Source: a virus. From it: 64,000 nucleotides of DNA. The stretch lies in IMG/VR virus record IMGVR_UViG_3300009502_000036, positions 1 through 64,000 of that record; one strand, given 5' to 3'. The notes beneath the pieces were generated by a model. The model was given only the letters and a program-made list of their open reading frames with translations, did no database searches and had not been told where the DNA came from. The first letter of the stretch is position 1; every line of letters begins with the position of its first letter. Positions 56,416-64,000 of the stretch are shown in pieces. The translations under genes were made by a program, and so were the position numbers.

Positions 56416-58533
56416 ATGGCACAAAATTCACTAACAGTATCAGATTTAGATTTTGATAAGATAAAGGCTAATTTGAAAGATTTTATGAGATCTCAAGCTC
56501 AATTTAAAGATTATGATTTTGATGGCTCTTCTCTTTCTATACTTATAGATCTCCTTGCTTATAATACACATTATAATGCATATTATGCAAATATGATTGC
56601 TAATGAAATGTTTTTAGACACTGCAGTGTTTAGAGAATCTGTTGTTTCTAAAGCAAAAATGTTGGGATATACACCTAAATCTAGAATTGCATCTGAAGTA
56701 TATGTTAATATTTATGCATACATGCCTATAACTGGCCCTACTGCACCTAATTCTATTCAATTAGACGCTTATGCTCAATTTAAATCTTCCACATCTAATA
56801 AAGAATATACATTTATTACATTGGAAGATCATATATTAGAATATTTTCCGTCTTTAAATACTAGCGCATCGTGGTGTTATAAAAAAAATACTGTTAAGAT
56901 TGTAGAAGGAACACATTTAACGTATTCTTATGAGGTTCAAGTAAGCTCAATTTGGGAAACTGCTAATCCAGATACAGAACATTATATTATTCCATCAGGA
57001 AATATAGATATTTCTGCACTTGTTGTGTGTGTTCAAAATTCTGCTTCGGTATTTACAAAAACTACCTTTAGACCTGCTGGAGAATTACAAACAATAACAG
57101 GAACGTCACCGGTATATTGGCTTCATGAAATAGAAAATACTCAATATGAAATAAAATTTGGTGATGGTGCAAATTTGGGTGTAGATGTTGGTATAGGCAA
57201 TATTATAATTATCGATTATGTAGCAACAAATGGACCAGAAGCTAATGGTTGCAGAAAATTTACAGTTGGAACTAATTCTTTAAGTGGAATAGCAACTTTA
57301 GTCACATTGGAACCTGTTCAATATCGTCTTTTAGAATTAACTCAAAACTATTCTTCTGATTTTATATACAATGAAACTGTATATGGTAATACATCAAAGA
57401 CAACAGGGACAGTTGAACAGTGGGATAAAATTAATAAAATTTTAAAACTCGTTTCTGTAAATGGAATATTTGCATTAAATGAAACTGTATCTGGAATGAC
57501 GTCTGGCTCTACTGGTATAATTAAAATGTCTTCTATAGAAACATCTAAAAGTTTTGGAGGAACAGAAAGAGAGTCTATAGATTCTATTAAAAACATTGCC
57601 TCTAAATCATACCAGACTCAGGGAAGATGCGTAACAATAGATGATTATGCTACAATAATTAAAAGAGAATACCCAAACATACGCGCTATAAAAATTTGGG
57701 GTGGAGATACGATGGTACCACCTGTTTATGGAAAAGTTTTTATTGCTCTTAGACCTCATGTAGGACAAATATTAAATAATTCAACAAAGGAATATATAAG
57801 AACTCAAATACTTGGTCCAAGAAGTATCATAACTGTTCAGACTGAAATAGTAGATCCGGATTATATTTTTATAGTTCCTACATGTGAGGTTAAATACAAT
57901 CCTTCTCTATCGGCACTCGGTTCAGGAAGTATAGTTACTTTATCTGTAACTAAAATTGTAAATTATGCAGAAACGTATCTAAACGATTTCTCTTCTCCTT
58001 TTTATTCTACAAATCTTAGTTCTATTATAAATTCGGCAGATGCTTCTATAGTTAGTAACATTTTAAAAATAAAATTAAAAAAATTCTTTGATCCTACACT
58101 AAACGTTATAACTACAGATACTACTTTAGATTATAATAATGCAATATCAAAGACTTCTGTAGGTGAAGTAGCTTATGATGTAATAACTAGCTCAACCTTT
58201 ACTTATGCCGGTATTTCTGGCTGTGAACTTAGTGTATCTCCAAGCAATTATTCTATACTTCAGGTAGTTAAGAAAACCAATGGAATAAAAGCTGTAGTGT
58301 GTGGTGGAGACAATGTTGGTACTGTAGATTATACAAATGGAAAGATTAGAATAACTAATTTTTTAACCTCTGCAACTACAGTCGCAAATGTAGAATATCC
58401 TGATATTAAAGGTCGTATAGAAATATTCATAACACCTGAACAAAACGATATTTTTTCTCATGAACATCAAATTTTAGATATACAGAATTCAGATATATCT
58501 GTTTCTACTGTAGATGTAAGAACTCTATTATAA
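56416..58533 (+). CDS. 6: gp6-like baseplate wedge protein
   Basis: 705 aa (T4 gp6: 660). DFDGSSLSILIDLLAYNTHYNAYYANMIANEMFLDTA is the strongest landmark; RDSIKNI-type segments and YQTQGRCVTIDDYATIIKREYPNI and IRAIKIWGGD follow as in gp6/J-like wedge proteins. It builds the inner baseplate ring with gp25 and gp7. Confidence 0.94.
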   Translation: MAQNSLTVSDLDFDKIKANLKDFMRSQAQFKDYDFDGSSLSILIDLLAYNTHYNAYYANMIANEMFLDTAVFRESVVSKAKMLGYTPKSRIASEVYVNIYAYMPITGPTAPNSIQLDAYAQFKSSTSNKEYTFITLEDHILEYFPSLNTSASWCYKKNTVKIVEGTHLTYSYEVQVSSIWETANPDTEHYIIPSGNIDISALVVCVQNSASVFTKTTFRPAGELQTITGTSPVYWLHEIENTQYEIKFGDGANLGVDVGIGNIIIIDYVATNGPEANGCRKFTVGTNSLSGIATLVTLEPVQYRLLELTQNYSSDFIYNETVYGNTSKTTGTVEQWDKINKILKLVSVNGIFALNETVSGMTSGSTGIIKMSSIETSKSFGGTERESIDSIKNIASKSYQTQGRCVTIDDYATIIKREYPNIRAIKIWGGDTMVPPVYGKVFIALRPHVGQILNNSTKEYIRTQILGPRSIITVQTEIVDPDYIFIVPTCEVKYNPSLSALGSGSIVTLSVTKIVNYAETYLNDFSSPFYSTNLSSIINSADASIVSNILKIKLKKFFDPTLNVITTDTTLDYNNAISKTSVGEVAYDVITSSTFTYAGISGCELSVSPSNYSILQVVKKTNGIKAVVCGGDNVGTVDYTNGKIRITNFLTSATTVANVEYPDIKGRIEIFITPEQNDIFSHEHQILDIQNSDISVSTVDVRTLL

Positions 58534-58548
58534 TAATCATATACACAA

Positions 58549-60627
58549 ATGCCATCTTTTAGAGACTATTCATTAAACTTTAAATACGATAAGACTTCTG
58601 ATTTTATAGAGTCTCAATTGCCTGCATTTGTTAAAATGGAAGGTGCAGATTTTGTAGAATTTATAAAATCATATTATAGATTTTTAGAAAGCAAAATCGT
58701 AGAAGTTGTTATTTCTTCCGATAATGTTCTTATTGGTAATCTTGCAGTTGGTGATATTGTTTCTTCTGTAAATTGTATTATATGTGAAGATGGCATAACT
58801 TACCTTGGTGATGGAAATGAAAACGCTGTTTGGCCGTTGATGGAACTCGACGGATATAGAAAAAATTTAATACAAATTACAAATTTTAATGGAAATTTTA
58901 TACCGGGTGAAGGAGTCATTGGAAAATATGCAAATGGAGAGTTAACAGGTGCTACTGCTAATGTTATAGTCTGGGACGAGTCCACGTCAACTTTGCAGTT
59001 AGAAAATATAGAACATGAATTTTTATATGGAAATTTAATATATGGAAATTTAAGTCATGCTAATGGAGAAATTTTAGTAGAAGATTCTGTAATTAGACCT
59101 ATTAGTGTATATGGAACTTCTCTCGGATCTATAGATTTGGATAATGTAAGTGTAAGTACTGAAGTATTACCAAGAAAAAAGATTATAATTAATCATCTTA
59201 GTGGATCTATAGAAAGACTCAACGAAACTAAAGATTTTGGAGAATTGTTTAGTAAAACTATATTTGAATCTTTAAAGAATCCTACTTATAACATAGAAAA
59301 TATACAACATGATACTATAGATACTGTAACTGTTATAACAAATGATTCTCATAGTTTTATTATTGGTGATAAAATAACAATAAAGAACTCGGCAAATGAT
59401 TCCATCTATGAGGGTAGTTATTTAATTTCAAATGTAATAGATGATACTACATTTCGATTTATATTGCCATATTTTGAAGTCGGTAATACTCAACCATCAT
59501 TACCATTATACTTTTCTATAGAAAAAGAAACATCTTCTACTATTTTATCTAAAATTTTTAATTTTACAGAAGTAGAAACTCCTATTAATGCAATGAACAA
59601 TATGTTCAATTATGGAGATATAGACTATTCTTTTAATAATCAATTGTTTCTTGGAGTAGATTATTATTCTATGATGGCAAATGAAATAATGTCAGAATGG
59701 CCTAAAGTACTCGTTTCTCCTACAGAAGAAACTGTTAAAGCTGTTATTGGAAGAAATATAAAGGATTTTTATTATTCAAAAGGAACTGAAGATTCTATTA
59801 AATTCTTATTTAGAATAATATATGGAAAAGAAGCACAAGTATTTTTGCCTGCAGATAGATTATTTTCATGTAATGATGGAAGATGGTCAATAAACTACTC
59901 CATTAAAGTCAACACTGATTTGTCTGATGAGGTTTTGTTATCAAATAATAGAATAATTCATAATACTGCTAATACTGGTTATTATGCCTTTGTTGAGTCT
60001 ACTAAAGAAGAAAGTGCAATTTTAGATATAACAGTAATTGGATCAGATAATCTTGATTTTGATCTATATGAAATAGTTACATCTAATATTGGTGCTACAG
60101 CAACTGTATCTAGTTGGGATAACATAACAAATAAATTGTCTATAAAACCTTTAACTGGAAGTATTCATATAAATGATACTATAACAGGTTCTAATAGTTC
60201 ATGCAATGCAAATGTAACATCAAAATCTGGTATAACATCTTTAATATTATCTAATGCATTTGGCGATTTTGTGTTTGGAGAGAGTATAGTAGGTTCTACT
60301 TTATCCGGTGCAGAATTTACTTGCGACATAGTAGAATCTATGATTCAGATAGAATCTTATGCTAGTAATAGAGGTTTATTAAACGGCGGAATTCAAGCGC
60401 CTATACCGACTGGATATGATACATGGGATGATCCTAATTTAGCGTCTCAAGCTTTAGATGTTGCAAATTCTAATGTTACAGATAGAATACAGGATGGTGA
60501 TTATTGGCAGTTATTTTCTTATGTTATTAGAACTAATCTAAGTTCTACTGAATTTGAAAGTGCAAAATCTAATATTCAAAAACTTGTACATCCAGCTGGA
60601 TTCAAATTATTTTTAGAACCATTATAA
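58549..60627 (+). CDS. large baseplate wedge-region protein (gp7-position)
   Basis: 692 aa. PSFRDYSLNFKYDKTSDFIESQLPAFVKMEGADFVEFIKSYYRFLE is a start type I recall from structural proteins of marine T4-like phages. The middle contains repeated short beta units (GDIV, NGE-L-G, FVFGESIVGS-L-G). It follows gp6, where T4 has gp7, but similarity to gp7 cannot be shown by eye. Ends KLVHPAGFKLFLEPL. Confidence 0.65.
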   Translation: MPSFRDYSLNFKYDKTSDFIESQLPAFVKMEGADFVEFIKSYYRFLESKIVEVVISSDNVLIGNLAVGDIVSSVNCIICEDGITYLGDGNENAVWPLMELDGYRKNLIQITNFNGNFIPGEGVIGKYANGELTGATANVIVWDESTSTLQLENIEHEFLYGNLIYGNLSHANGEILVEDSVIRPISVYGTSLGSIDLDNVSVSTEVLPRKKIIINHLSGSIERLNETKDFGELFSKTIFESLKNPTYNIENIQHDTIDTVTVITNDSHSFIIGDKITIKNSANDSIYEGSYLISNVIDDTTFRFILPYFEVGNTQPSLPLYFSIEKETSSTILSKIFNFTEVETPINAMNNMFNYGDIDYSFNNQLFLGVDYYSMMANEIMSEWPKVLVSPTEETVKAVIGRNIKDFYYSKGTEDSIKFLFRIIYGKEAQVFLPADRLFSCNDGRWSINYSIKVNTDLSDEVLLSNNRIIHNTANTGYYAFVESTKEESAILDITVIGSDNLDFDLYEIVTSNIGATATVSSWDNITNKLSIKPLTGSIHINDTITGSNSSCNANVTSKSGITSLILSNAFGDFVFGESIVGSTLSGAEFTCDIVESMIQIESYASNRGLLNGGIQAPIPTGYDTWDDPNLASQALDVANSNVTDRIQDGDYWQLFSYVIRTNLSSTEFESAKSNIQKLVHPAGFKLFLEPL

Positions 60628-60635
60628 TTTATTTC

Positions 60636-60643
60636 TATAAATA
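60636..60643 (+). promoter_or_regulatory. late promoter motif before fibre genes
   Basis: TATAAATA, 40 nt before the TTG start at 60676. Confidence 0.65.
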
Positions 60644-60675
60644 GAATTAGATATTAACATTAAAATACCAAAAGA

Positions 60676-62859
60676 TTGGCAAATAAGAAAATAACAGAAC
60701 TACAGAGACTCTATCCATACGAGATGACATCATCTGATTGGATGATTATCGTAAATGGTTCGGGTTCTGGTTTAGAAACTAAGAAAGTTTCTGTAGGTGA
60801 TCTATTTAATGGTAGCACTTTAACTAGTAATGTTTCTTTTGGAAATACTGCTCTATTTGTAGATACATTAAATAAGAGAATTTCTATTAATGGAATGCCT
60901 TATTTAACAAATAAATTTAGTGTTTATGGTGATTCTTTCATTGATGGTAATATTTTTGCTACAGGAAAGATAACTGTACAAGGTGACTTAGAAATTGGAA
61001 ATACAGATACCGATAAAGTTACATTCAATGCGGATATATCATCTAGTCTCATTCCTCTTACATCAAATACTTATAATTTTGGTACTACAACAAAATATTG
61101 GAATGATTTATTCATAAAAGATGTTTACGTAAAAAGAGATATAGATGTAATTCGTAATGGTATTTTTCATTCTAATGTTTCTATTACAGGAAATACAACA
61201 ATAGGTAAAACTCTTGATGTAGGTCAGACTTTAGATGTTACTGGTAATACAATTTTGTGGTCAGATCTTGCTGTAAATGGAGGTGACATGACCACAAATC
61301 AGACAACCTTCAATATATTAAATAATACGGCAACCACCATAAATGCGTTTGGGGCTGCAACTACTCTTAATATTGGTTCTTCAAATGGTACTGCTACATT
61401 TAAAAATATTGCATCATTTAGTAAAGATGTTACTATTACAGGAAATTTAAATGTTTTGGGAGCAGCATCGATAGATTATCTCTATGCAACAGGAAGATCA
61501 ACATTTACTTTAAGAAAAGATGAGGTCGTCGCTGGATCTGGTAGTATTATTATACATTCAGGTTCAGGTTTAGGACAAGACAGAACTTTTCAATGGGATA
61601 ATACAAATAATAGATGGAGTTTAGATAATAACACCTATGTTTCTGGTACTTTTATTTGTACAGGAAATATTACTACAAGTGGAGATCTTGCTGTAAATGG
61701 AGGTGACATGACCACAAATCAGACAACCTTCAATATATTAAATAATACGGCAACCACCATAAATGCGTTTGGGGCTGCAACTACTCTTAACATAGGAGTT
61801 TCTGGTGGTAATGCCACATTTAATAGCAATTTAATTGTGACTGGAGATCTAACAGTAAATGGAACTACCACAACAATAAATGCTACTACTTTAGTAGTAA
61901 CGGATAAAAATATAGAGATAGGTAAAGTTACTACCCCTACAAATATTACAGCGAATGGTGGTGGAATAACTTTACATGGAGCTACTGATAAAACAATTAT
62001 TTGGGATAGTGCTAATAGTAATTGGTCATCAAGTGAAGATTGGAATCTCCTTAGCAGTAAAGTATTTAAAATAAATAATGTTTCTGTATTAAGTTCTACT
62101 ACACTTGGTTCTACCATAACGGGTTCATCCTTAACTTCGGTTGGTACAATTACAAGCGGTACCTGGTCTGGTAATTTTGGAGCAGTTAGTGGATCTAACT
62201 TAACTTCATTAACTGCTGGTAATTTGAGTGGCACGATTCCATCAGGAGTATTAGGTAATTCCACTGTTTATATCGGTACCACAGCAGTTCTCTTAAATAG
62301 AATTTCAGGGGCACTTGCATTAACAGGAATTACTAGTATTGATGGTAACGCTGCAACCGCAACTACATCTACTAATCAATCTGGTGGTACTGTATCAGCT
62401 ACTACTGGTTCTTTCTCAGGAGTTGTTACCCATAGTATATCTACAGGAACTGCACCGTTTTCAATTACTTCTACTACAGTAAATACTAATCTTAATGCAG
62501 ATTTACTTGATGGTCAACATGGAAGTTATTTTGCACCTATAGCAGCACCAGATTTTACTGGTAATCATATAGGAATACCGAGTGGTGCAACTTCGGCAAG
62601 ACCAACTGGTGCAACTGGATATTTTAGATTTAATACTGATCTAATTTCATTTGAAGGATATAATGGTACTTCTTGGGGTAGTGTTGGAGGTGGTGCAACT
62701 GGTGGTGGTACAGATCACGTATTTGTAGAAAATGACATACACGTTACAACATCATATACAATAACAAGCGGGAAAAATGCACATAGTGCTGGCCCTATAA
62801 CTATAGACAGTGGTGCTGTTGTTACTATTCCAACAGGCTCAGTCTGGATAATTTCTTAA
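60676..62859 (+). CDS. tail fibre-like protein, TTG start
   Basis: 727 aa starting at TTG; ANKKITELQRLYPYEMTSSD is the common phage fibre/baseplate anchor start, so the rare start codon is accepted. The rest is Gly/Thr/Asn-rich repeat: NGNTTI-type units, two exact 108-bp copies (61263-61370, 61683-61790), a TTT-ATTL-VTDKNIEIG segment and late Gly-rich SGVVTHSIS-type repeats. Probably a trimeric fibre shaft with a C-terminal tip; no chaperone domain seen. Confidence 0.85.
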   Translation: MANKKITELQRLYPYEMTSSDWMIIVNGSGSGLETKKVSVGDLFNGSTLTSNVSFGNTALFVDTLNKRISINGMPYLTNKFSVYGDSFIDGNIFATGKITVQGDLEIGNTDTDKVTFNADISSSLIPLTSNTYNFGTTTKYWNDLFIKDVYVKRDIDVIRNGIFHSNVSITGNTTIGKTLDVGQTLDVTGNTILWSDLAVNGGDMTTNQTTFNILNNTATTINAFGAATTLNIGSSNGTATFKNIASFSKDVTITGNLNVLGAASIDYLYATGRSTFTLRKDEVVAGSGSIIIHSGSGLGQDRTFQWDNTNNRWSLDNNTYVSGTFICTGNITTSGDLAVNGGDMTTNQTTFNILNNTATTINAFGAATTLNIGVSGGNATFNSNLIVTGDLTVNGTTTTINATTLVVTDKNIEIGKVTTPTNITANGGGITLHGATDKTIIWDSANSNWSSSEDWNLLSSKVFKINNVSVLSSTTLGSTITGSSLTSVGTITSGTWSGNFGAVSGSNLTSLTAGNLSGTIPSGVLGNSTVYIGTTAVLLNRISGALALTGITSIDGNAATATTSTNQSGGTVSATTGSFSGVVTHSISTGTAPFSITSTTVNTNLNADLLDGQHGSYFAPIAAPDFTGNHIGIPSGATSARPTGATGYFRFNTDLISFEGYNGTSWGSVGGGATGGGTDHVFVENDIHVTTSYTITSGKNAHSAGPITIDSGAVVTIPTGSVWIIS
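61263..61370 (+). repeat. 108-bp direct repeat in fibre gene, copy 1
   Basis: Identical to 61683-61790; encodes DLAVNGGDMTTNQTTF...TTLNI. Separated by 420 bp start to start. Exact identity suggests gene conversion or recent duplication. Confidence 0.9.
61683..61790 (+). repeat. 108-bp direct repeat in fibre gene, copy 2
   Basis: Second copy of 61263-61370. In-frame, so recombination between copies would remove or add 140 codons of shaft. Confidence 0.9.
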
Positions 62860-62869
62860 CGATAAAATA

Positions 62870-63370
62870 ATGGCTACTCAAATAGATGGAAGTTTAGGAA
62901 TTAATAAAGTTAATCCAACAGCATTACCAGGTATTATGCCTGCTGGAAGTGTGTTGTAGGTTGTGAGTGCTACTTATAGTACTATTGAAAATACATCATC
63001 AGTAACATTTTCTAATACTGGAATAACAGCAACTATTACACCTAATAGTATAACAAGTAAAATCTTAGTGTTAGTTAGTATTAACGGTTGTGGAAAATAT
63101 ACTACAAATACAGCTGGTGCATTAAGAATTATAAGAAACTCAGTTCCAATAATAAATATAGATAGCATGATAGGATACACAAACAATACAAATACTGTAG
63201 ATGGATCAAGTTCCGCAACAATACTTGATTCACCAAGCACAACAAGTTCTATTACATATACAGTACAAAAAGCATCAAGTTCCAATAGCAATTATTTTTA
63301 TATAAACGATTACTATAATACAATAGGTCCCACAACTTCAACTATAACCTTGATGAAAATAGCAGGATAA
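62870..63370 (+). CDS. fibre-region beta protein interrupted by an in-frame TAG
   Basis: 166 codons from ATG 62870. TAG at 62957-62959 interrupts PAGSVL-stop-VVSATYST. The frame continues through SVTFSNTGITATITPNSITSKILVLVS to TAA 63370. In similar fibre and virion domains as I recall them, this place reads SVLQVV, so TAG stands for CAG. Possible explanations: amber mutation or base error, readthrough, or reinitiation at GTG 62963. Other genes here stop normally at TAG. Confidence 0.6.
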
Positions 63371-63389
63371 CAACAAAACAAATACTAAA

Positions 63390-63773
63390 ATGAAACCAAC
63401 AATTATAACAGCAATACAGGCACTAATTCCTAATGTGTCTATAGCAATGTCGTCTGATGTTACATATGATACGGGATGGGATTTCCCACATGCTAAGTCT
63501 GTATTTACAGACTCAGATAACAACCCAGTGGTTATCTGTTGGGAGCAGTATACAGTTGCTCCATTAACACAAGAACAAGTTAATGCAGAAATCAACAGAC
63601 TGCAGAGTGAGTATGATAACACAGAGTATCAAAGACTTCGTGCATTAGAATACCCTGATATGTATCTATATTTAGATGCTGTAGTCAAGGGAGATTTAGT
63701 TCAACAGCAACTCTACATTGATCAATGTCTTGCTGTCAAGGCAAAGTATCCTAAACCAACAGGAGTGGTATGA
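63390..63773 (+). CDS. tail fibre assembly-like / hypothetical
   Basis: 127 aa. PTIITAIQALIPNVSIAM, GWDFPHAKSVFTDS and a helical second half (QVNAEINRLQSEYDNTEYQRLRALEYP) look like the small proteins found beside fibre genes, some acting in fibre assembly. Coupled by ATGA to the collar gene. More GC-rich than the genes before it. Confidence 0.5.
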   Translation: MKPTIITAIQALIPNVSIAMSSDVTYDTGWDFPHAKSVFTDSDNNPVVICWEQYTVAPLTQEQVNAEINRLQSEYDNTEYQRLRALEYPDMYLYLDAVVKGDLVQQQLYIDQCLAVKAKYPKPTGVV

Positions 63774-64000
63774 GTGGATCAGTGAATTTAGTTAGTTCAG
63801 GTGGTGGTAGTGTAGCTATCATCCCTCCAAATACAGCTTCGGATTACACGCTGACAGCTCCAGCAAGTACAGGCGTTATAGCACAAGTATTAGTTGGTGA
63901 AGTCAAAGCCTTTATTACAGGCACAGTACCAACAGGATACTTGGAATGTGATGGTGCATCAGTAAGCACAACCACTTATGCGGGACTATATGCCATTATT
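63770..64000 (+). CDS. tail-collar domain protein (cut by window end)
   Basis: 77 codons visible, no stop. GEVKAFITGTVPTGYLECDG followed by ASVSTTTYAGLYAII is the phage tail-collar motif (G-x-x-P-x-G-[WY]-L-x-C-D-G-x-x-V-S-x-x-x-Y-x-x-L). Fibre tip or collar protein; the C-terminus lies outside the window. Confidence 0.85.
   Translation, partial: MSGSVNLVSSGGGSVAIIPPNTASDYTLTAPASTGVIAQVLVGEVKAFITGTVPTGYLECDGASVSTTTYAGLYAII

Noticed and set aside
61719-62264. Minus-strand open frame of 181 codons in the fibre gene
   Set aside because: Antisense shadow of a Gly/Thr/Asn repeat region; Val/Pro/Leu-rich composition mirrors the fibre codons.
62957-62959. Genome-wide reassignment of TAG to glutamine
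   Set aside because: Several apparently real genes end in TAG (for example at 8622, 9709 and 29136), and no CTA-anticodon tRNA is seen; only a local event is supported.

Overview
This 64 kb window is a low-GC (roughly 30 % by eye), densely packed piece of a large tailed-phage genome of T4-like (myovirus) type. The evidence is a T4-style replication and late-transcription block (RNase H, gp33-like, gp59, gp32) and a T4-style tail module (gp26-like, gp4, gp48/54-like, gp53, gp27-like, gp5-like, PAAR tip, gp25, gp6, fibres). An o-spanin lipoprotein, an i-spanin, a GH19 endolysin and an exported beta-barrel-like protein point to a Gram-negative host. Shine-Dalgarno motifs occur before some genes. 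The host cannot be named from the sequence.

Layout. (1) 1-15.9 kb: small accessory genes, mostly of unknown function and chained by ATGA overlaps: YopX-like, DUF1653-like, zinc ribbons, an R2K ATP-grasp next to a radical SAM enzyme, and a macro domain. It carries a tRNA-Leu(TAA) and a GC-richer island (about 5.5-7.1 kb) with a Gly-Tyr/Ser/Asp hexanucleotide repeat and an odd tRNA-like gene. Many small genes here are split by single-base frameshifts. (2) 16-25 kb: RNA and DNA repair (RlaP-like nucleotidyltransferase, Rnl1-like RNA ligase, NAD+-dependent DNA ligase) interleaved with members of an expanded family of about twelve small paralogues (KGTP..AY / TTKDL.F / W-hydrophobic signature; first member at 11.7 kb) that I do not recognise. 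(3) 25.7-36.3 kb: RNase H, Sel1-repeat protein, FmdB-type zinc ribbons, class II ribonucleotide reductase, SleB-like hydrolase, gp33-like, gp59, gp32 and an HD + CoaD-like fusion. (4) 36.3-38.0 kb: an array of eleven very short ORFs, mostly joined by ATGA overlaps, with a repeated MKYN start and ILVR end. (5) 38-41.5 kb: glycosyltransferase, two exported proteins and the lysis cassette. (6) 41.5-48.1 kb, minus strand: three tail-anchored coiled-coil proteins, a tape-measure-like protein with a lysozyme domain, the gp26-like hub protein with a probable -1 frameshift extension, a tube-like protein, and gp2- and gp4-like head-completion proteins. (7) 48.2-64 kb, plus strand: baseplate, spike and fibre genes, ending in a tail-collar protein cut by the window edge.

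Two promoter-like motifs divide the map. TATATTATACTA, usually about 42 nt before the start codon, dominates 0.5-24.6 kb. TATAAATA, the T4 late promoter sequence, precedes virion, lysis and some other late genes from 29 kb on and forms a divergent pair at 48.1 kb between the minus- and plus-strand tail operons. The first class probably drives early/middle takeover and repair genes, and the second late transcription with the gp33-like co-activator. The most novel material is the paralogue family of region 2, the micro-ORF array, the frameshifted hub gene and an in-frame amber codon in a fibre-region gene at 62.96 kb.
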